From Nitrogeniibacter mangrovi (GTDB lineage Bacteria; Pseudomonadota; Gammaproteobacteria; Burkholderiales; Rhodocyclaceae), in assembly GCF_010983895.1 (NCBI RefSeq), contig NZ_CP048836.1:1240001-1304000 (forward strand): 64,000 nucleotides of DNA, read 5' to 3'. Positions within the stretch are counted from its first letter, which is position 1; each line of letters opens with the position of its first letter. The position numbers and the translations under genes are program-made. Below, piece by piece: positions 50,498-64,000 of the stretch. The notes under the pieces are model-generated. The model was given only the letters and a program-made list of their open reading frames with translations. It ran no database searches and had not been told where the DNA came from.

Positions 50498-51630
50498 CAT
50501 TTGGCCGTGGCGGTGCGGAACGGCTGGCGTTCGTTCAGCTCGTCCAGATAGAGGGACATGCCCTGGCGCTCACGGCGCAGGAAGTCGTCGATGGCGTCGG
50601 CGAAGCGCGTGTCGCGAATCCAGTGGGCCGAGCAGGTCGGCGTGGACAGCAGGCCGCGGGAGAGCTTGTGCTCCCCCTGGGCGCCGCCCTCGAAGCGTTG
50701 CAGCCCCTGCGCGATGGCGTACTCGATGGCCTGGTAGTAACAGGTCTCGAAGTGCAGGCAGGAGATGTCCTCGAGCGCCCCCCAGTAGCGGCCGTACAGG
50801 GCCTCGTCGTCCATCAGGAACCAGGCGCAGGCGACCGGCTCGCCGGCGCGATCGGCCACCAGCAGGCGCGTATGCGCCGGCATGTCGCGGTGCACCTGCG
50901 CGAAGAAGGCTTCGTTCAGGTAGGGCATGGAGCGGCGCAGGGCGTAGGTGAGCGCGTAGCAGCGGTAGAAGAACTCCAGGGCTTCGGTGTCGATCTCGTC
51001 GCCGCGAAGCCAGCGGAAGGTGATCCCCGCCTCGCGCACCCGGCGCCGCTCCTGGCGGATCTTCTTGCGTTTGTCACGGTTGAGCGAGGCGAGGAAAGCC
51101 TCGAAATCGGCGTACCCCGCGTTTTGCCAGTGGAACTGGACGCCATCGCGCAGCATCAGCCCGGCGCCTTCGAGCAGGCGGGCGTCGGCGGCGGTGGGGA
51201 AGAGCACATGGAAGGAGCTGTGTTCGCTCGCACGCACCCGCGCCAGCACCGCTTCGAGCAGCTCGGTGCGGGCCGCCTCGGAGACGCCCAGCAGGCGGCG
51301 CCCCGGCACCGGGGTGAAGGGGATCGCGCTGAGCCACTTGGGATAGTAGGCCAAGCCGTGCTGTTCGTAGGCCTGCGCCCAGGCCCAGTCGAATACGTAT
51401 TCGCCCCAGGAGTGCCATTTCTCGTAGAGCGGCATGGCCGCGATGAGCTGTCCGTCGGACCACAGGGTGGCATGGCGGGGGTGCCAGCCGCTGCCCGGGC
51501 CGACCGCGCCGCTGTGCTCGAAGGCGGAGAGGAAGGCGTGCTGCACGCATGGCTGCGATCCGGCCAGCGCGTTCCAGGCGGCCGGGTCGATGTCGGCGAG
51601 GCGGGGGATGAAGCGGATCGGGTGGGGCAT
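50497..51630 (-). CDS. DUF482/FemAB-like GNAT-fold protein
   Basis: A 377-residue cytoplasmic protein of the DUF482 (FemAB-like) group, which has the GNAT fold. Recognisable segments are QPCVQHAFLSAFEHSGAVGPGSGW near residue 25, LNRDKRKKIRQERRRV near residue 190, and CYYQAIEYAIAQGLQRFEGGAQGEHKLSRGL near residue 310. No activity is proven for the family; aminoacyl or acyl transfer is inferred from the fold. The ATG at 51630 (MPHPIRFIPRL) matches the usual start; upstream codons are Pro/Ala-rich. Confidence 0.85.
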   Translation of the reverse strand: MPHPIRFIPRLADIDPAAWNALAGSQPCVQHAFLSAFEHSGAVGPGSGWHPRHATLWSDGQLIAAMPLYEKWHSWGEYVFDWAWAQAYEQHGLAYYPKWLSAIPFTPVPGRRLLGVSEAARTELLEAVLARVRASEHSSFHVLFPTAADARLLEGAGLMLRDGVQFHWQNAGYADFEAFLASLNRDKRKKIRQERRRVREAGITFRWLRGDEIDTEALEFFYRCYALTYALRRSMPYLNEAFFAQVHRDMPAHTRLLVADRAGEPVACAWFLMDDEALYGRYWGALEDISCLHFETCYYQAIEYAIAQGLQRFEGGAQGEHKLSRGLLSTPTCSAHWIRDTRFADAIDDFLRRERQGMSLYLDELNERQPFRTATAK

Positions 51631-51742
51631 CGGTGTGAATCGGCTCAGACGAGCAATGGACCGGTGGGCCGGAACGATGGTTCCGGCTGCTGCATTTTTG
51701 GGCAGTCGGGGTGGTGGCTTTGCACCACACAGGACCGCCGGC

Positions 51743-51788
51743 TTATCCACCCATTATCCACAGGCTTGTTCACGATGGGTGTGAATAA
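51743..51788. promoter_or_regulatory. Cluster of DnaA-box-like sequences upstream of nadE
   Basis: Within 46 bp: TTATCCACC (51743-51751), a perfect TTATCCACA (51754-51762), TTGTTCACG (51766-51774), and on the minus strand TTATTCACA (51788-51780). Two match the TTWTNCACA consensus fully. No dnaA or other origin gene is present nearby. Confidence 0.6.
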
Positions 51789-51859
51789 CCCGCCAAGCGC
51801 GGCGTGGCGGTCGTGATGCACGGCACAAACGGGCGGGCTGACGGTATAGTTACACCGCT

Positions 51860-53856
<1,997 letters not shown>

Positions 53857-53880
53857 ACGCATCGCACCGAAGGGATGCAA

Positions 53881-53908
53881 GACAACGGCCGCCGATGCGG
53901 CCGTTGTC
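53881..53908. repeat. Perfect inverted repeat between glnB and smr (possible terminator)
   Basis: A 12-bp stem GACAACGGCCGC / GCGGCCGTTGTC with loop CGAT lies between two convergent genes. There is no T tract, so a factor-dependent or weak terminator is the best guess. Confidence 0.6.
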
Positions 53909-53912
53909 GCGT

Positions 53913-54904
53913 CTACGGCCGGCTGCGCTTGTCGGCCGCGCGCAGCAGCACCCGCAGCGCGCCGCTGCCGCCTTCATGGGCGCGGGCCTGGCAAAAGGCG
54001 AGAATCTCCTCGCGCTGGGCCAGCCAGCCGCGTGACAGGTGCTTGAGCACCCCCACCTTGCCCGGTGAGCGCAGTCCCTTGCCGTGGACCACGCGCACGC
54101 AGCGCCAGCCGCGCAGCAGCGCGCGGGCGAGGAATTCACCCAGGGCGGCGCGAGCCTCGTCGCGGGTCAGTCCGTGCAGATCGATTTCGCCCTGCACCAC
54201 CCAGCGGCCGCGACGCAGGTCGGCGAGCACCCGGCGCGGCAGGCCCGGGCGCAGGAATACCGCCTCTTCGCCGATGTCGAGCCGGTCCTCGAGGGTGAAG
54301 GGGTCGAGGCTCTCGTCGAGCACGGCGCGCGCGTCGGCTTCGAGTTGCCTTGGCGCGGGCACCGGGGGCGGGGTGTCGATCTCGATCCGGTTCTTGTCCT
54401 TGAGCGGGGTGGTGCCGGCCGCGAGCAGGCCGAGCACGTCCTCCGGGTCGAGGGCGCTGTCCGTCGGGGGCAGGGGGCCGGGATCGGGTTTGAGCGCGTC
54501 GGTCTCGGCCAGGTTGCGATCCGCCAGCGGGGTGACGTCGTGCATCAGGTGGCGGAAATAGGCGCTGTCGTCGCCGGCCAGCGTGGCCGGCCGGGACGTC
54601 GTCTGCGGGGCGTCGCTGTCGGCGTCGTCGCGCGGTCGCGGCACCGGGGCGGGGCGCTCCGGCTCGAGCACGACCCGGTTGGGCGCGTCCATCGGCGTCG
54701 CGTCGCCGACCGCGCGCCGGAACAGCTCGAGCTCGTCGTCGACGGTGTCGGCCGGTGCGGGGCGACGTTGCGCGGGGGCGGGCGCCGGGGCCGCCGGTGT
54801 GGCGGCGGGGCTTTCCTTCATCCGCCGGAGGGCGGCGAAGCGCTCGTCCTTCAGGCGCGCCGGGCGCTCACCCGGGGCGGGTGCCGTCCGGCGCTTCCTG
54901 GCCA

Positions 54905-54905
<1 letters not shown>
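53913..54905 (-). CDS. Smr (MutS2 C-terminal-like) domain protein with triplicated N-terminal motif
   Basis: A 330-residue protein with a C-terminal Smr domain, a possible nuclease related to MutS2: GEIDLHGLTRDEARAAL near residue 240 and VVHGKGLRSPG near residue 270. The N-terminal 190 residues are disordered-looking and Pro/Ala-rich. They hold three copies of a short motif usually present once in small Smr proteins: residues 61-80 (FRRAVGDATPMDAPNR), 116-132 (FRHLMHDVTPLADRN) and 157-175 (LGLLAAGTTPLKDKNR). The ATG overlaps the trxB stop by one base. Confidence 0.85.
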
Positions 54906-55978
<1,073 letters not shown>

Positions 55979-56111
55979 TCAAGCAATTGGCATGGGCGAC
56001 GTTATACTTTTGCGGATTCGTGATACTTTCGTGGTAACAACAATTCCAATGCGTGGCAGGCCGCCGACAGGGACCGAGGGTTGCCACTTTCCCAACAAAA
56101 GGGGGACGAGC

Positions 56112-56783
56112 ATGGGCCAAACGGCTGCAGTATCGAACATTGCCTTGCGGACGTTTTCGCTCTTCCAGGGGCTGAACGACGAGCGCCTGGCCAATGTCGC
56201 ACGGTGCGCCATGATGCGGCGGGTGCCGCGCGGCCAGGCCGTGGTGCACGCCGGAGACCAGTCCGACTACGTATATTTCGTGCTCACCGGCAGCCTCAAG
56301 GTGCTGGTCAGCGACGAGGACGGGCGCGAGGTGATCCTGACCATTCTCGGCCAGGGCGAACTGTTCGGCGAGATGGCCATCTTCGACGAGCAACCGCGTT
56401 CGGCCTCGGTGGTGGCGGCGCAGCCCTCCGATCTGGTGATGATCTCCAAGCAGGATTTCAAGCAGCTGATGCGCGACGATTTCGACATCGCCTGGCGCAT
56501 CATGTGCAATCTGGCCGACCGCCTGCGCAACGCCGACCGCAAGATCGAGAGCCTCGCGCTCATGGACGTCTACGGCCGTGTCGCCCACCTGCTGCTCGAG
56601 ATGGCCGAGCAGCGCGACGGCGAAACGGTGGTGGTGCGCAAGATCTCCAAGCAGGACATCGCCAAGATGATCGGCGCCTCGCGCGAGATGGTCAGCCGCG
56701 TCATGAAGGATCTGGGCGTGCAGGGGCTCATCGAGGAAACCTCGCGGGGCATCATCCTGCGCGATCGCATTCTCGACATCTGA
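56112..56783 (+). CDS. Crp/Fnr family transcriptional regulator (Crp-like branch)
   Basis: A 223-residue regulator with an N-terminal cyclic-nucleotide-type domain; GELFGEMAIFDEQPRSASVVAA near residues 80-101 keeps the G-E and R-S residues that bind cAMP in CRP. The DNA-binding region SKQDIAKMIGASREMVSRVMKDL (near residues 178-200) is CRP-like (R-E-x-V-x-R) and not the FNR E-x2-S-R type. It lacks an Fe-S cysteine cluster. It is divergent from trxB and followed by ftsK. Its ligand and regulon cannot be read from sequence. Confidence 0.87.
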   Translation: MGQTAAVSNIALRTFSLFQGLNDERLANVARCAMMRRVPRGQAVVHAGDQSDYVYFVLTGSLKVLVSDEDGREVILTILGQGELFGEMAIFDEQPRSASVVAAQPSDLVMISKQDFKQLMRDDFDIAWRIMCNLADRLRNADRKIESLALMDVYGRVAHLLLEMAEQRDGETVVVRKISKQDIAKMIGASREMVSRVMKDLGVQGLIEETSRGIILRDRILDI

Positions 56784-56811
56784 CGCGTCGCGTCGCAACG
56801 TTCCCTCACAT

Positions 56812-56834
56812 CGCCCCGCCGGATCGGCGGGGCG
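56812..56834 (+). terminator. Hairpin after the Crp-like gene
   Basis: A 9-bp stem CGCCCCGCC / GGCGGGGCG with a 5-nt loop; the following tract (TTCTCGTAT) is only partly T-rich. A TATAAT (56841-56846) directly after it is a likely -10 box for ftsK. Confidence 0.6.
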
Positions 56835-56899
56835 TTCTCGTATAATGCCCCTGTGTTTTTTGTCAGCTGTCCCGTGCAGCACACCCGAATCCAGACCTG

Positions 56900-59188
56900 A
56901 TGGCGTCACGTACCAGTACCCGCAACCCGCCGCTGCCCGAGCGCATCGCCCACCTGCTGCAGGAGACCCGGTGGATCATCCTCGGGGTCATGTCCATTTA
57001 TGTGGCGATGATCCTGCTCGGCTACAGCAAGGCCGACCCGGGGTGGTCGCATGCCACCGACGCGACCCGTGTGGCCAATCCCGGCGGGCGTTTCGGCGCC
57101 TGGCTGGCGGATGTGCTGCTCTATCTGTTCGGCGGATCGGCCTGGTGGCTGGTCATCTTTCTCGGCTATGGCATCGCCTGGGGATTCCGCCGCTTCCGTG
57201 AGGAGTTCAGCGCCGACAAGCGCTCCTTCGCCATCGTGATGACCGGCTTCCTCGTCGTGCTGCTGGCCAGTTCGGCGCTCGAATCGCTGCGCTTTCATTC
57301 CACCGGCGCAGGGCTGCCGCTGGCACCGGGCGGGCTGATCGGCGTCGAGCTGGGCGAGGCGGCGCGCAAGTACTTGGGCTTCACCGGCGGCACCCTGGTG
57401 TTGCTGGCGCTGATCGCGGGTGGGCTGAGCCTGTTTACCGGTATCTCCTGGTTCGCCGCCACCGAGCGCCTCGGGCTGTGGATCGAGCAGGGCTGGGCCG
57501 CGGCGCAGCGCGCCTACTACGCCTGGAAGGACCGGCGTGCCGGTCAGGCCCTGGCGCAGAAGCGCGAGGCCGTGGTGCAGACCCGCCGCGCCAAGGCGGA
57601 GAAGGCGCCGCCGGCACCGGTGCGCATCGAGCCGGCGGTGAAGGTGGTCGATCCCTCCGAGCGGGTCATGAAGGAGCGTCAGCAGACCCTGTTCGGCGAC
57701 AGCGGCGAGGGCATGCTGCCGGCCATCTCCCTGCTCGATCCGCCCGCCGACGATGTGGTGCCGCCGAGCGCCGAGTCGCTCGAGTTCACCTCCCGCTTCA
57801 TCGAGCAGAAGCTGGCGGACTTCGGCGTCGAGGTGAAGGTGATCGCGGCCTACCCGGGCCCGGTCATCACCCGCTACGAAATCGAACCGGCGGTGGGGGT
57901 GAAGGGCAGCCAGGTGGTCAATCTGGCCAAGGATCTGGCGCGGGCCCTGTCGCTGATCTCGGTGCGGGTGGTGGAAACGGTGCCGGGCAAGTCGTGCATG
58001 GCGCTCGAGCTGCCCAATCCCAAGCGCCAGACCGTGCGCCTGTCCGAGATTCTCGGCTCCAAGGCCTATCACGACATGCATTCGGCCCTGACCGTGGGGC
58101 TGGGCAAGGACATCTCGGGCAATCCGGTGGTGGCCGATCTGGCGAAGATGCCCCACCTGCTGGTGGCCGGTACCACCGGCTCGGGCAAGTCGGTGGGCAT
58201 CAACGCCATGATCCTGTCGCTGCTCTACAAGAGCGAGCCGGACAAGGTGCGCCTCATCATGGTCGATCCGAAGATGCTGGAACTGTCCATCTACGAGGGC
58301 ATTCCGCACCTGCTCGCACCGGTGGTCACCGACATGAAGCATGCCGCCAACGCGCTCAACTGGTGCGTGGCCGAGATGGAGAAACGCTACAAGCTCATGG
58401 CGGCGGTGGGCGTGCGCAACCTGGCCGGCTTCAACAAGCAGGTGGCCGAGGCCAGGAAGAACGACAAGCCGCTCACCAACCCCTTCGCGATCAACCCCGA
58501 CAACCCGGAACCGCTCGAACACCTGCCGCACATCGTCGTCATCGTGGACGAGCTGGCCGACCTCATGATGGTGGTGGGCAAGAAGGTCGAAGAGCTCATC
58601 GCCCGCCTGGCGCAGAAGGCGCGCGCCGCCGGCATCCACCTGATCCTGGCCACGCAGCGCCCGTCGGTGGATGTGATCACCGGCCTCATCAAGGCCAACA
58701 TTCCCACCCGCATGGCCTTCCAGGTGTCGTCCAAGATCGATTCGCGCACCATTCTCGACCAGATGGGCGCTGAAAACCTGCTCGGCATGGGCGACATGCT
58801 CTACCTGCCGCCCGGCACCGGCCTGCCCATGCGGGTGCATGGCGCCTTCGTGGACGACAACGAGGTGCACAAGGTGGTGGACCACCTCAAGAAACAGGGG
58901 CAGCCCGACTACATCGAGGGCATCCTCGACGGGCCCGAGGAGGCCATGGACGGGCTCGGTGGCGGTGAAGGCGGCGAGGACATGGAGGCCGATCCGCTCT
59001 ACGACCAGGCGGTGGAAGTGGTGGTCAAGACGCAACGTCCGTCCATTTCCCTGGTCCAACGTCATCTGAGAATCGGCTACAACCGGGCGGCCCGGCTGAT
59101 CGAGCAGATGGAGCGCTCCGGTCTGGTCTCGCCCATGGGCGCGAACGGCAACCGCCAGGTGCTGGCACCGTCGCGCGAGGACGAATGA
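56900..59188 (+). CDS. ftsK: DNA translocase FtsK
   Basis: A 762-residue septal DNA pump that clears chromosome ends and activates XerCD at dif. The N-terminus has four transmembrane segments (about residues 25-45, 70-95, 112-130, 155-180), then a short linker. The motor has Walker [14 protein letters not shown] near residue 425 and Walker [15 protein letters not shown] near residue 543. The C-terminal gamma winged helix ([25 protein letters not shown]) reads KOPS. It overlaps lolA (ATGA) by four bases, the common ftsK-lolA-rarA-serS order. Confidence 0.96.
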   Translation: MASRTSTRNPPLPERIAHLLQETRWIILGVMSIYVAMILLGYSKADPGWSHATDATRVANPGGRFGAWLADVLLYLFGGSAWWLVIFLGYGIAWGFRRFREEFSADKRSFAIVMTGFLVVLLASSALESLRFHSTGAGLPLAPGGLIGVELGEAARKYLGFTGGTLVLLALIAGGLSLFTGISWFAATERLGLWIEQGWAAAQRAYYAWKDRRAGQALAQKREAVVQTRRAKAEKAPPAPVRIEPAVKVVDPSERVMKERQQTLFGDSGEGMLPAISLLDPPADDVVPPSAESLEFTSRFIEQKLADFGVEVKVIAAYPGPVITRYEIEPAVGVKGSQVVNLAKDLARALSLISVRVVETVPGKSCMALELPNPKRQTVRLSEILGSKAYHDMHSALTVGLGKDISGNPVVADLAKMPHLLVAGTTGSGKSVGINAMILSLLYKSEPDKVRLIMVDPKMLELSIYEGIPHLLAPVVTDMKHAANALNWCVAEMEKRYKLMAAVGVRNLAGFNKQVAEARKNDKPLTNPFAINPDNPEPLEHLPHIVVIVDELADLMMVVGKKVEELIARLAQKARAAGIHLILATQRPSVDVITGLIKANIPTRMAFQVSSKIDSRTILDQMGAENLLGMGDMLYLPPGTGLPMRVHGAFVDDNEVHKVVDHLKKQGQPDYIEGILDGPEEAMDGLGGGEGGEDMEADPLYDQAVEVVVKTQRPSISLVQRHLRIGYNRAARLIEQMERSGLVSPMGANGNRQVLAPSREDE

Positions 59189-59820
59189 TGTCTTTCAATC
59201 CCCTGCGCGCCCTGGCCCTGGCCAGCGCGTTCTTGTGCGTCCAGGCGCCGGCCGTGGCGGCCGACGGGGTCGCGCTGCTCAAGCAGTTCGTGGCCCGCAC
59301 CCATGCGGCCAAGGGCAGTTTCGTGCAATCCATCTACCGGGCCAATGGCGGGCGTGGCGAGCAGTCCAGTGGCGACTTCGTGTTCGAGCGGCCGAATCGT
59401 TTTCGCTGGCACTACCGCGAGCCCTATCCGCAGGTGCTGGTCGGCGACGGCGAGAAGCTGTGGTCCTACGATCCGGAGCTGGCGCAGGTGACGGTCAAGC
59501 GCATGGGCGACGCCCTGGGCAGCACGCCCGCCGCGATCCTGGCGGGCAATACCGACCTGGACGCCACTTTCACCCTCGACGACGGCGGCGAGGCCAACGG
59601 CCTGACCTGGGCCGTGGCCACGCCGAAGGCGACCGACAGCAGTTTCGCGCGCATGAAGCTGGGTTTCGACGGCTCGCGCCTGGTGGGCATGGAGATCCGC
59701 GACAACTTCGGCCAGATCACCATCCTCAAGTTCACCGCCTTCGAGACCAACCCGACGATCGATCCGGCAGTGTTCACCTTCACGCCGCCGGCCGGGGTGG
59801 ACGTGGTGGGCGATTCCTGA
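59185..59820 (+). CDS. lolA: Outer-membrane lipoprotein carrier protein LolA
   Basis: A 211-residue periplasmic chaperone that carries lipoproteins from LolCDE to LolB. The signal peptide ([23 protein letters not shown]) cleaves near residue 26. [36 protein letters not shown] is typical of LolA. Two ATG codons are adjacent (59185, 59188); the first overlaps the ftsK stop and suggests coupling. rarA follows 4 bp later. Confidence 0.94.
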   Translation: MMSFNPLRALALASAFLCVQAPAVAADGVALLKQFVARTHAAKGSFVQSIYRANGGRGEQSSGDFVFERPNRFRWHYREPYPQVLVGDGEKLWSYDPELAQVTVKRMGDALGSTPAAILAGNTDLDATFTLDDGGEANGLTWAVATPKATDSSFARMKLGFDGSRLVGMEIRDNFGQITILKFTAFETNPTIDPAVFTFTPPAGVDVVGDS

Positions 59821-59824
59821 GGCC

Positions 59825-61141
59825 ATGGACGACCTGTTCGCCGATCAGGCCCCGGTGAACGTGCCGCTGGCCGAGCGCCTGCGGCCGCGCACGCTGGACG
59901 AGATCGTCGGCCAGCGCCATCTGCTCGATCCGGGCAAGCCGCTGCGTCTGGCCTTCGCATCCGGCAAGCTGCACTCGATGATCCTGTGGGGGCCGCCGGG
60001 CGTGGGCAAGACCACGCTGGCGCGGCTCATGGCCGACGCCTTCGACGCGAGCTTCGTGGCCCTGTCGGCGGTGTTCTCGGGCGTCAAGGACATCCGCGAG
60101 GCGGTGCACAAGGCCGAGGCGGAGCAGGCCCGCGGCCGCCACACCATCCTCTTCGTGGACGAGGTGCACCGCTTCAACAAGGCGCAGCAGGATGCCTTCC
60201 TGCCGTTCGTGGAGCAGGGCCTGGTCACCTTCATCGGCGCCACCACCGAGAACCCGTCCTTCGAGGTCAATGCGGCCTTGCTGTCGCGGGCCGCGGTCTA
60301 CGTGCTCAAGCCGCTGGCCGACGACGAGTTGAAGCAGCTGCTCGAACGTGCCCGGGTCGAGGCCGATCCCGAGCTGGCGTTTGCCGACGAGGCGATCGAG
60401 CGGCTGGTCGGTTTTGCCGACGGCGACGGCCGGCGCCTGATCGGCCTGGTGGAGCAGCTGGTGACGGCGGCGCGCACCGCCGGGGTCAATCCGGTCGGGG
60501 CCGATTTCATCGACCAGGCCCTGTCGCGCAACCTGCGCCGTTTCGACAAGGGCGGCGATGCCTTCTACGACCAGATCTCGGCGCTGCACAAATCGGTGCG
60601 CGGCTCCGACCCGGATGCCGCGCTGTACTGGTTCTGCCGCATGCTCGACGGGGGCGCCGATCCGCTCTACATCGCGCGGCGCCTGGTGCGCATGGCCAGC
60701 GAAGATATCGGCCTGGCCGATCCGCGCGCGCTGGAAATGACCCTGCAGGCCTGCGCCGCCTACGAACGGCTCGGCTCGCCCGAAGGCGAACTGGCGCTGG
60801 CGCAGGCGGTGGTGTTTCTCGCCTGCGCGGCCAAGTCGAACGCGGTGTACACCGCCTACAAGGCGGTCCGGCGCTTCATCGAGCAGGACGGCTCACGCCC
60901 GGTGCCCATGCACCTGCGCAACGCCCCGACCAAGCTCATGAAATCCCTCGGCCATGGTGACGGCTACCGCTACGCTCATGACGAGGCGGACGGCTACGCG
61001 GCCGGCGAGCGCTACCTGCCCGACGAGGTGGCGGCGCAGCACTGGTATGCGCCCACGGATCGCGGCATGGAAGCGAAGATCCGGGAAAAGCTCGAGCGCC
61101 TGCGCGCGCTCGACGCGCAGGCCAGGGCGCCGGGAAAGTAG
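59825..61141 (+). CDS. rarA: Replication-associated recombination protein RarA (MgsA)
   Basis: A 438-residue AAA+ ATPase of the clamp-loader-like group acting at stalled replication forks. Walker [14 protein letters not shown] is near residue 55, Walker [17 protein letters not shown] near residue 110, and sensor 1 [14 protein letters not shown] near residue 138. The C-terminal tetramerisation part includes [23 protein letters not shown]. It is 4 bp after lolA within the ftsK-lolA-rarA run. Confidence 0.95.
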   Translation: MDDLFADQAPVNVPLAERLRPRTLDEIVGQRHLLDPGKPLRLAFASGKLHSMILWGPPGVGKTTLARLMADAFDASFVALSAVFSGVKDIREAVHKAEAEQARGRHTILFVDEVHRFNKAQQDAFLPFVEQGLVTFIGATTENPSFEVNAALLSRAAVYVLKPLADDELKQLLERARVEADPELAFADEAIERLVGFADGDGRRLIGLVEQLVTAARTAGVNPVGADFIDQALSRNLRRFDKGGDAFYDQISALHKSVRGSDPDAALYWFCRMLDGGADPLYIARRLVRMASEDIGLADPRALEMTLQACAAYERLGSPEGELALAQAVVFLACAAKSNAVYTAYKAVRRFIEQDGSRPVPMHLRNAPTKLMKSLGHGDGYRYAHDEADGYAAGERYLPDEVAAQHWYAPTDRGMEAKIREKLERLRALDAQARAPGK

Positions 61142-61154
61142 CGGGGGAATCGCC

Positions 61155-61418
61155 TCAGTGCGGGACGGGGTGGTCGGCCACGAAGCGGGCGTAGATCGCC
61201 TGGGCCTCGGTCACCTTGTCGACCTCGCCGCTGGCCTCGGCCCGGGCGAGCAACTCTTCGATGAAACGGGTGAGCAGCAAGGTGCCTTCCGGCGTCTGCA
61301 CCAGCCCGCAGGCCATCTGCGCAGCGGCCACGTCGGGTATCCCTTCGTGCTCGGCGATCAGGGCGACTTCATCGTCCGTCAAATCGCAATAGTCGAGGCA
61401 ATCTCGAATCGAGAGCAT
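61155..61418 (-). CDS. Small hypothetical protein
   Basis: An 87-residue soluble, acidic protein, probably all-helical (LSIRDCLDYCDLTDDEVALIAEHEGIPDVAAAQMACGLVQ...). GGAGGAGAA lies 7 nt before the ATG at 61418, so expression is likely. I do not recognise a family; the pattern DLTDDEVALIAEHE occurs in small uncharacterised betaproteobacterial proteins. It is transcribed against rarA, 13 bp away tail to tail. Confidence 0.75.
   Translation of the reverse strand: MLSIRDCLDYCDLTDDEVALIAEHEGIPDVAAAQMACGLVQTPEGTLLLTRFIEELLARAEASGEVDKVTEAQAIYARFVADHPVPH

Positions 61419-64000
<2,582 letters not shown>

Noticed and set aside
51743..51788. Chromosomal origin of replication
   Set aside because: DnaA boxes are present but there is no AT-rich unwinding element, no dnaA/dnaN/rpmH neighbourhood and no long box array.

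Overview
The window is a gene-dense, GC-rich, purely chromosomal stretch. It shows no insertion sequence, prophage or CRISPR array. Gene content points to a facultatively anaerobic, probably denitrifying betaproteobacterium of the Rhodocyclales (Azoarcus/Thauera/Denitromonas-like). The evidence is phosphoribulokinase next to transketolase, a full cbb3 oxidase locus under FNR boxes, Dnr- and NnrS-type NO-response genes, a class I PHA synthase, a nadE-glnB pair and a type IV minor pilin operon beside a tRNA-Thr. The genus is inference; the gene calls rest on visible motifs.

Layout. 0-10.9 kb: Calvin/pentose-phosphate genes (tkt, prk, rpiA), an inositol-phosphatase homologue, rsmE, a polyphosphate:AMP phosphotransferase, argA, yggX, phoU with a Pho box, an MscS-like channel and a universal stress protein. 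11-15.7 kb: a two-subunit DUF4212/sodium:solute symporter, a second orphan DUF4212 protein, lrgAB and a nucleoside-recognition membrane protein. 16-22.8 kb: a minus-strand pilus operon fimT-pilV-pilW-pilX-pilY1-pilY2-pilE, with a one-base lesion in fimT. 22.9-24 kb: tRNA-Thr(CGT) and a 3-hydroxyacyl-CoA dehydrogenase-like SDR. 24-32.7 kb: ccoI-ccoS, a probable FNR-driven small RNA, ccoNOQP, ccoG, ccoH and two tiny membrane proteins. 32.9-42.5 kb: a second Usp, phaC, two hemerythrins, DUF2249, two polytopic membrane proteins (one NnrS), dnr, fnr and hemN. 42.5-46.9 kb: a TauE/SafE-like protein, a rhodanese, a MerR regulator, copA and copZ. 46.8-64 kb: a GGDEF/EAL protein, ppa, a DUF482 protein, nadE, glnB, smr, trxB, a Crp-like regulator, ftsK, lolA, rarA, serS and partial mltF.

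How it works together. The 24-42 kb block is an oxygen/NO-responsive module. FNR (247 aa with C18, C21, C27 and C120) should act on five TTGAT-N4-ATCAA-like boxes. At four of them (26755, 26978, 33368, 35267) the last base of the -10 hexamer lies exactly 33.5 nt from the box centre, which is class II geometry. They would drive a roughly 107-nt terminator-ended RNA, ccoNOQP, phaC, and the hemerythrin/DUF2249/membrane-protein cluster. The 33368 box may also drive the divergent usp, and a fifth box (41028) lies before hemN. The RNA between ccoS and ccoN is the most interesting candidate for something undescribed.

Caveat on data quality. Three genes (fimT, ccoS, ccoG) each appear to lack one base in a C or G run. 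Sequencing error is therefore a live explanation and the runs should be re-read before biology is inferred.
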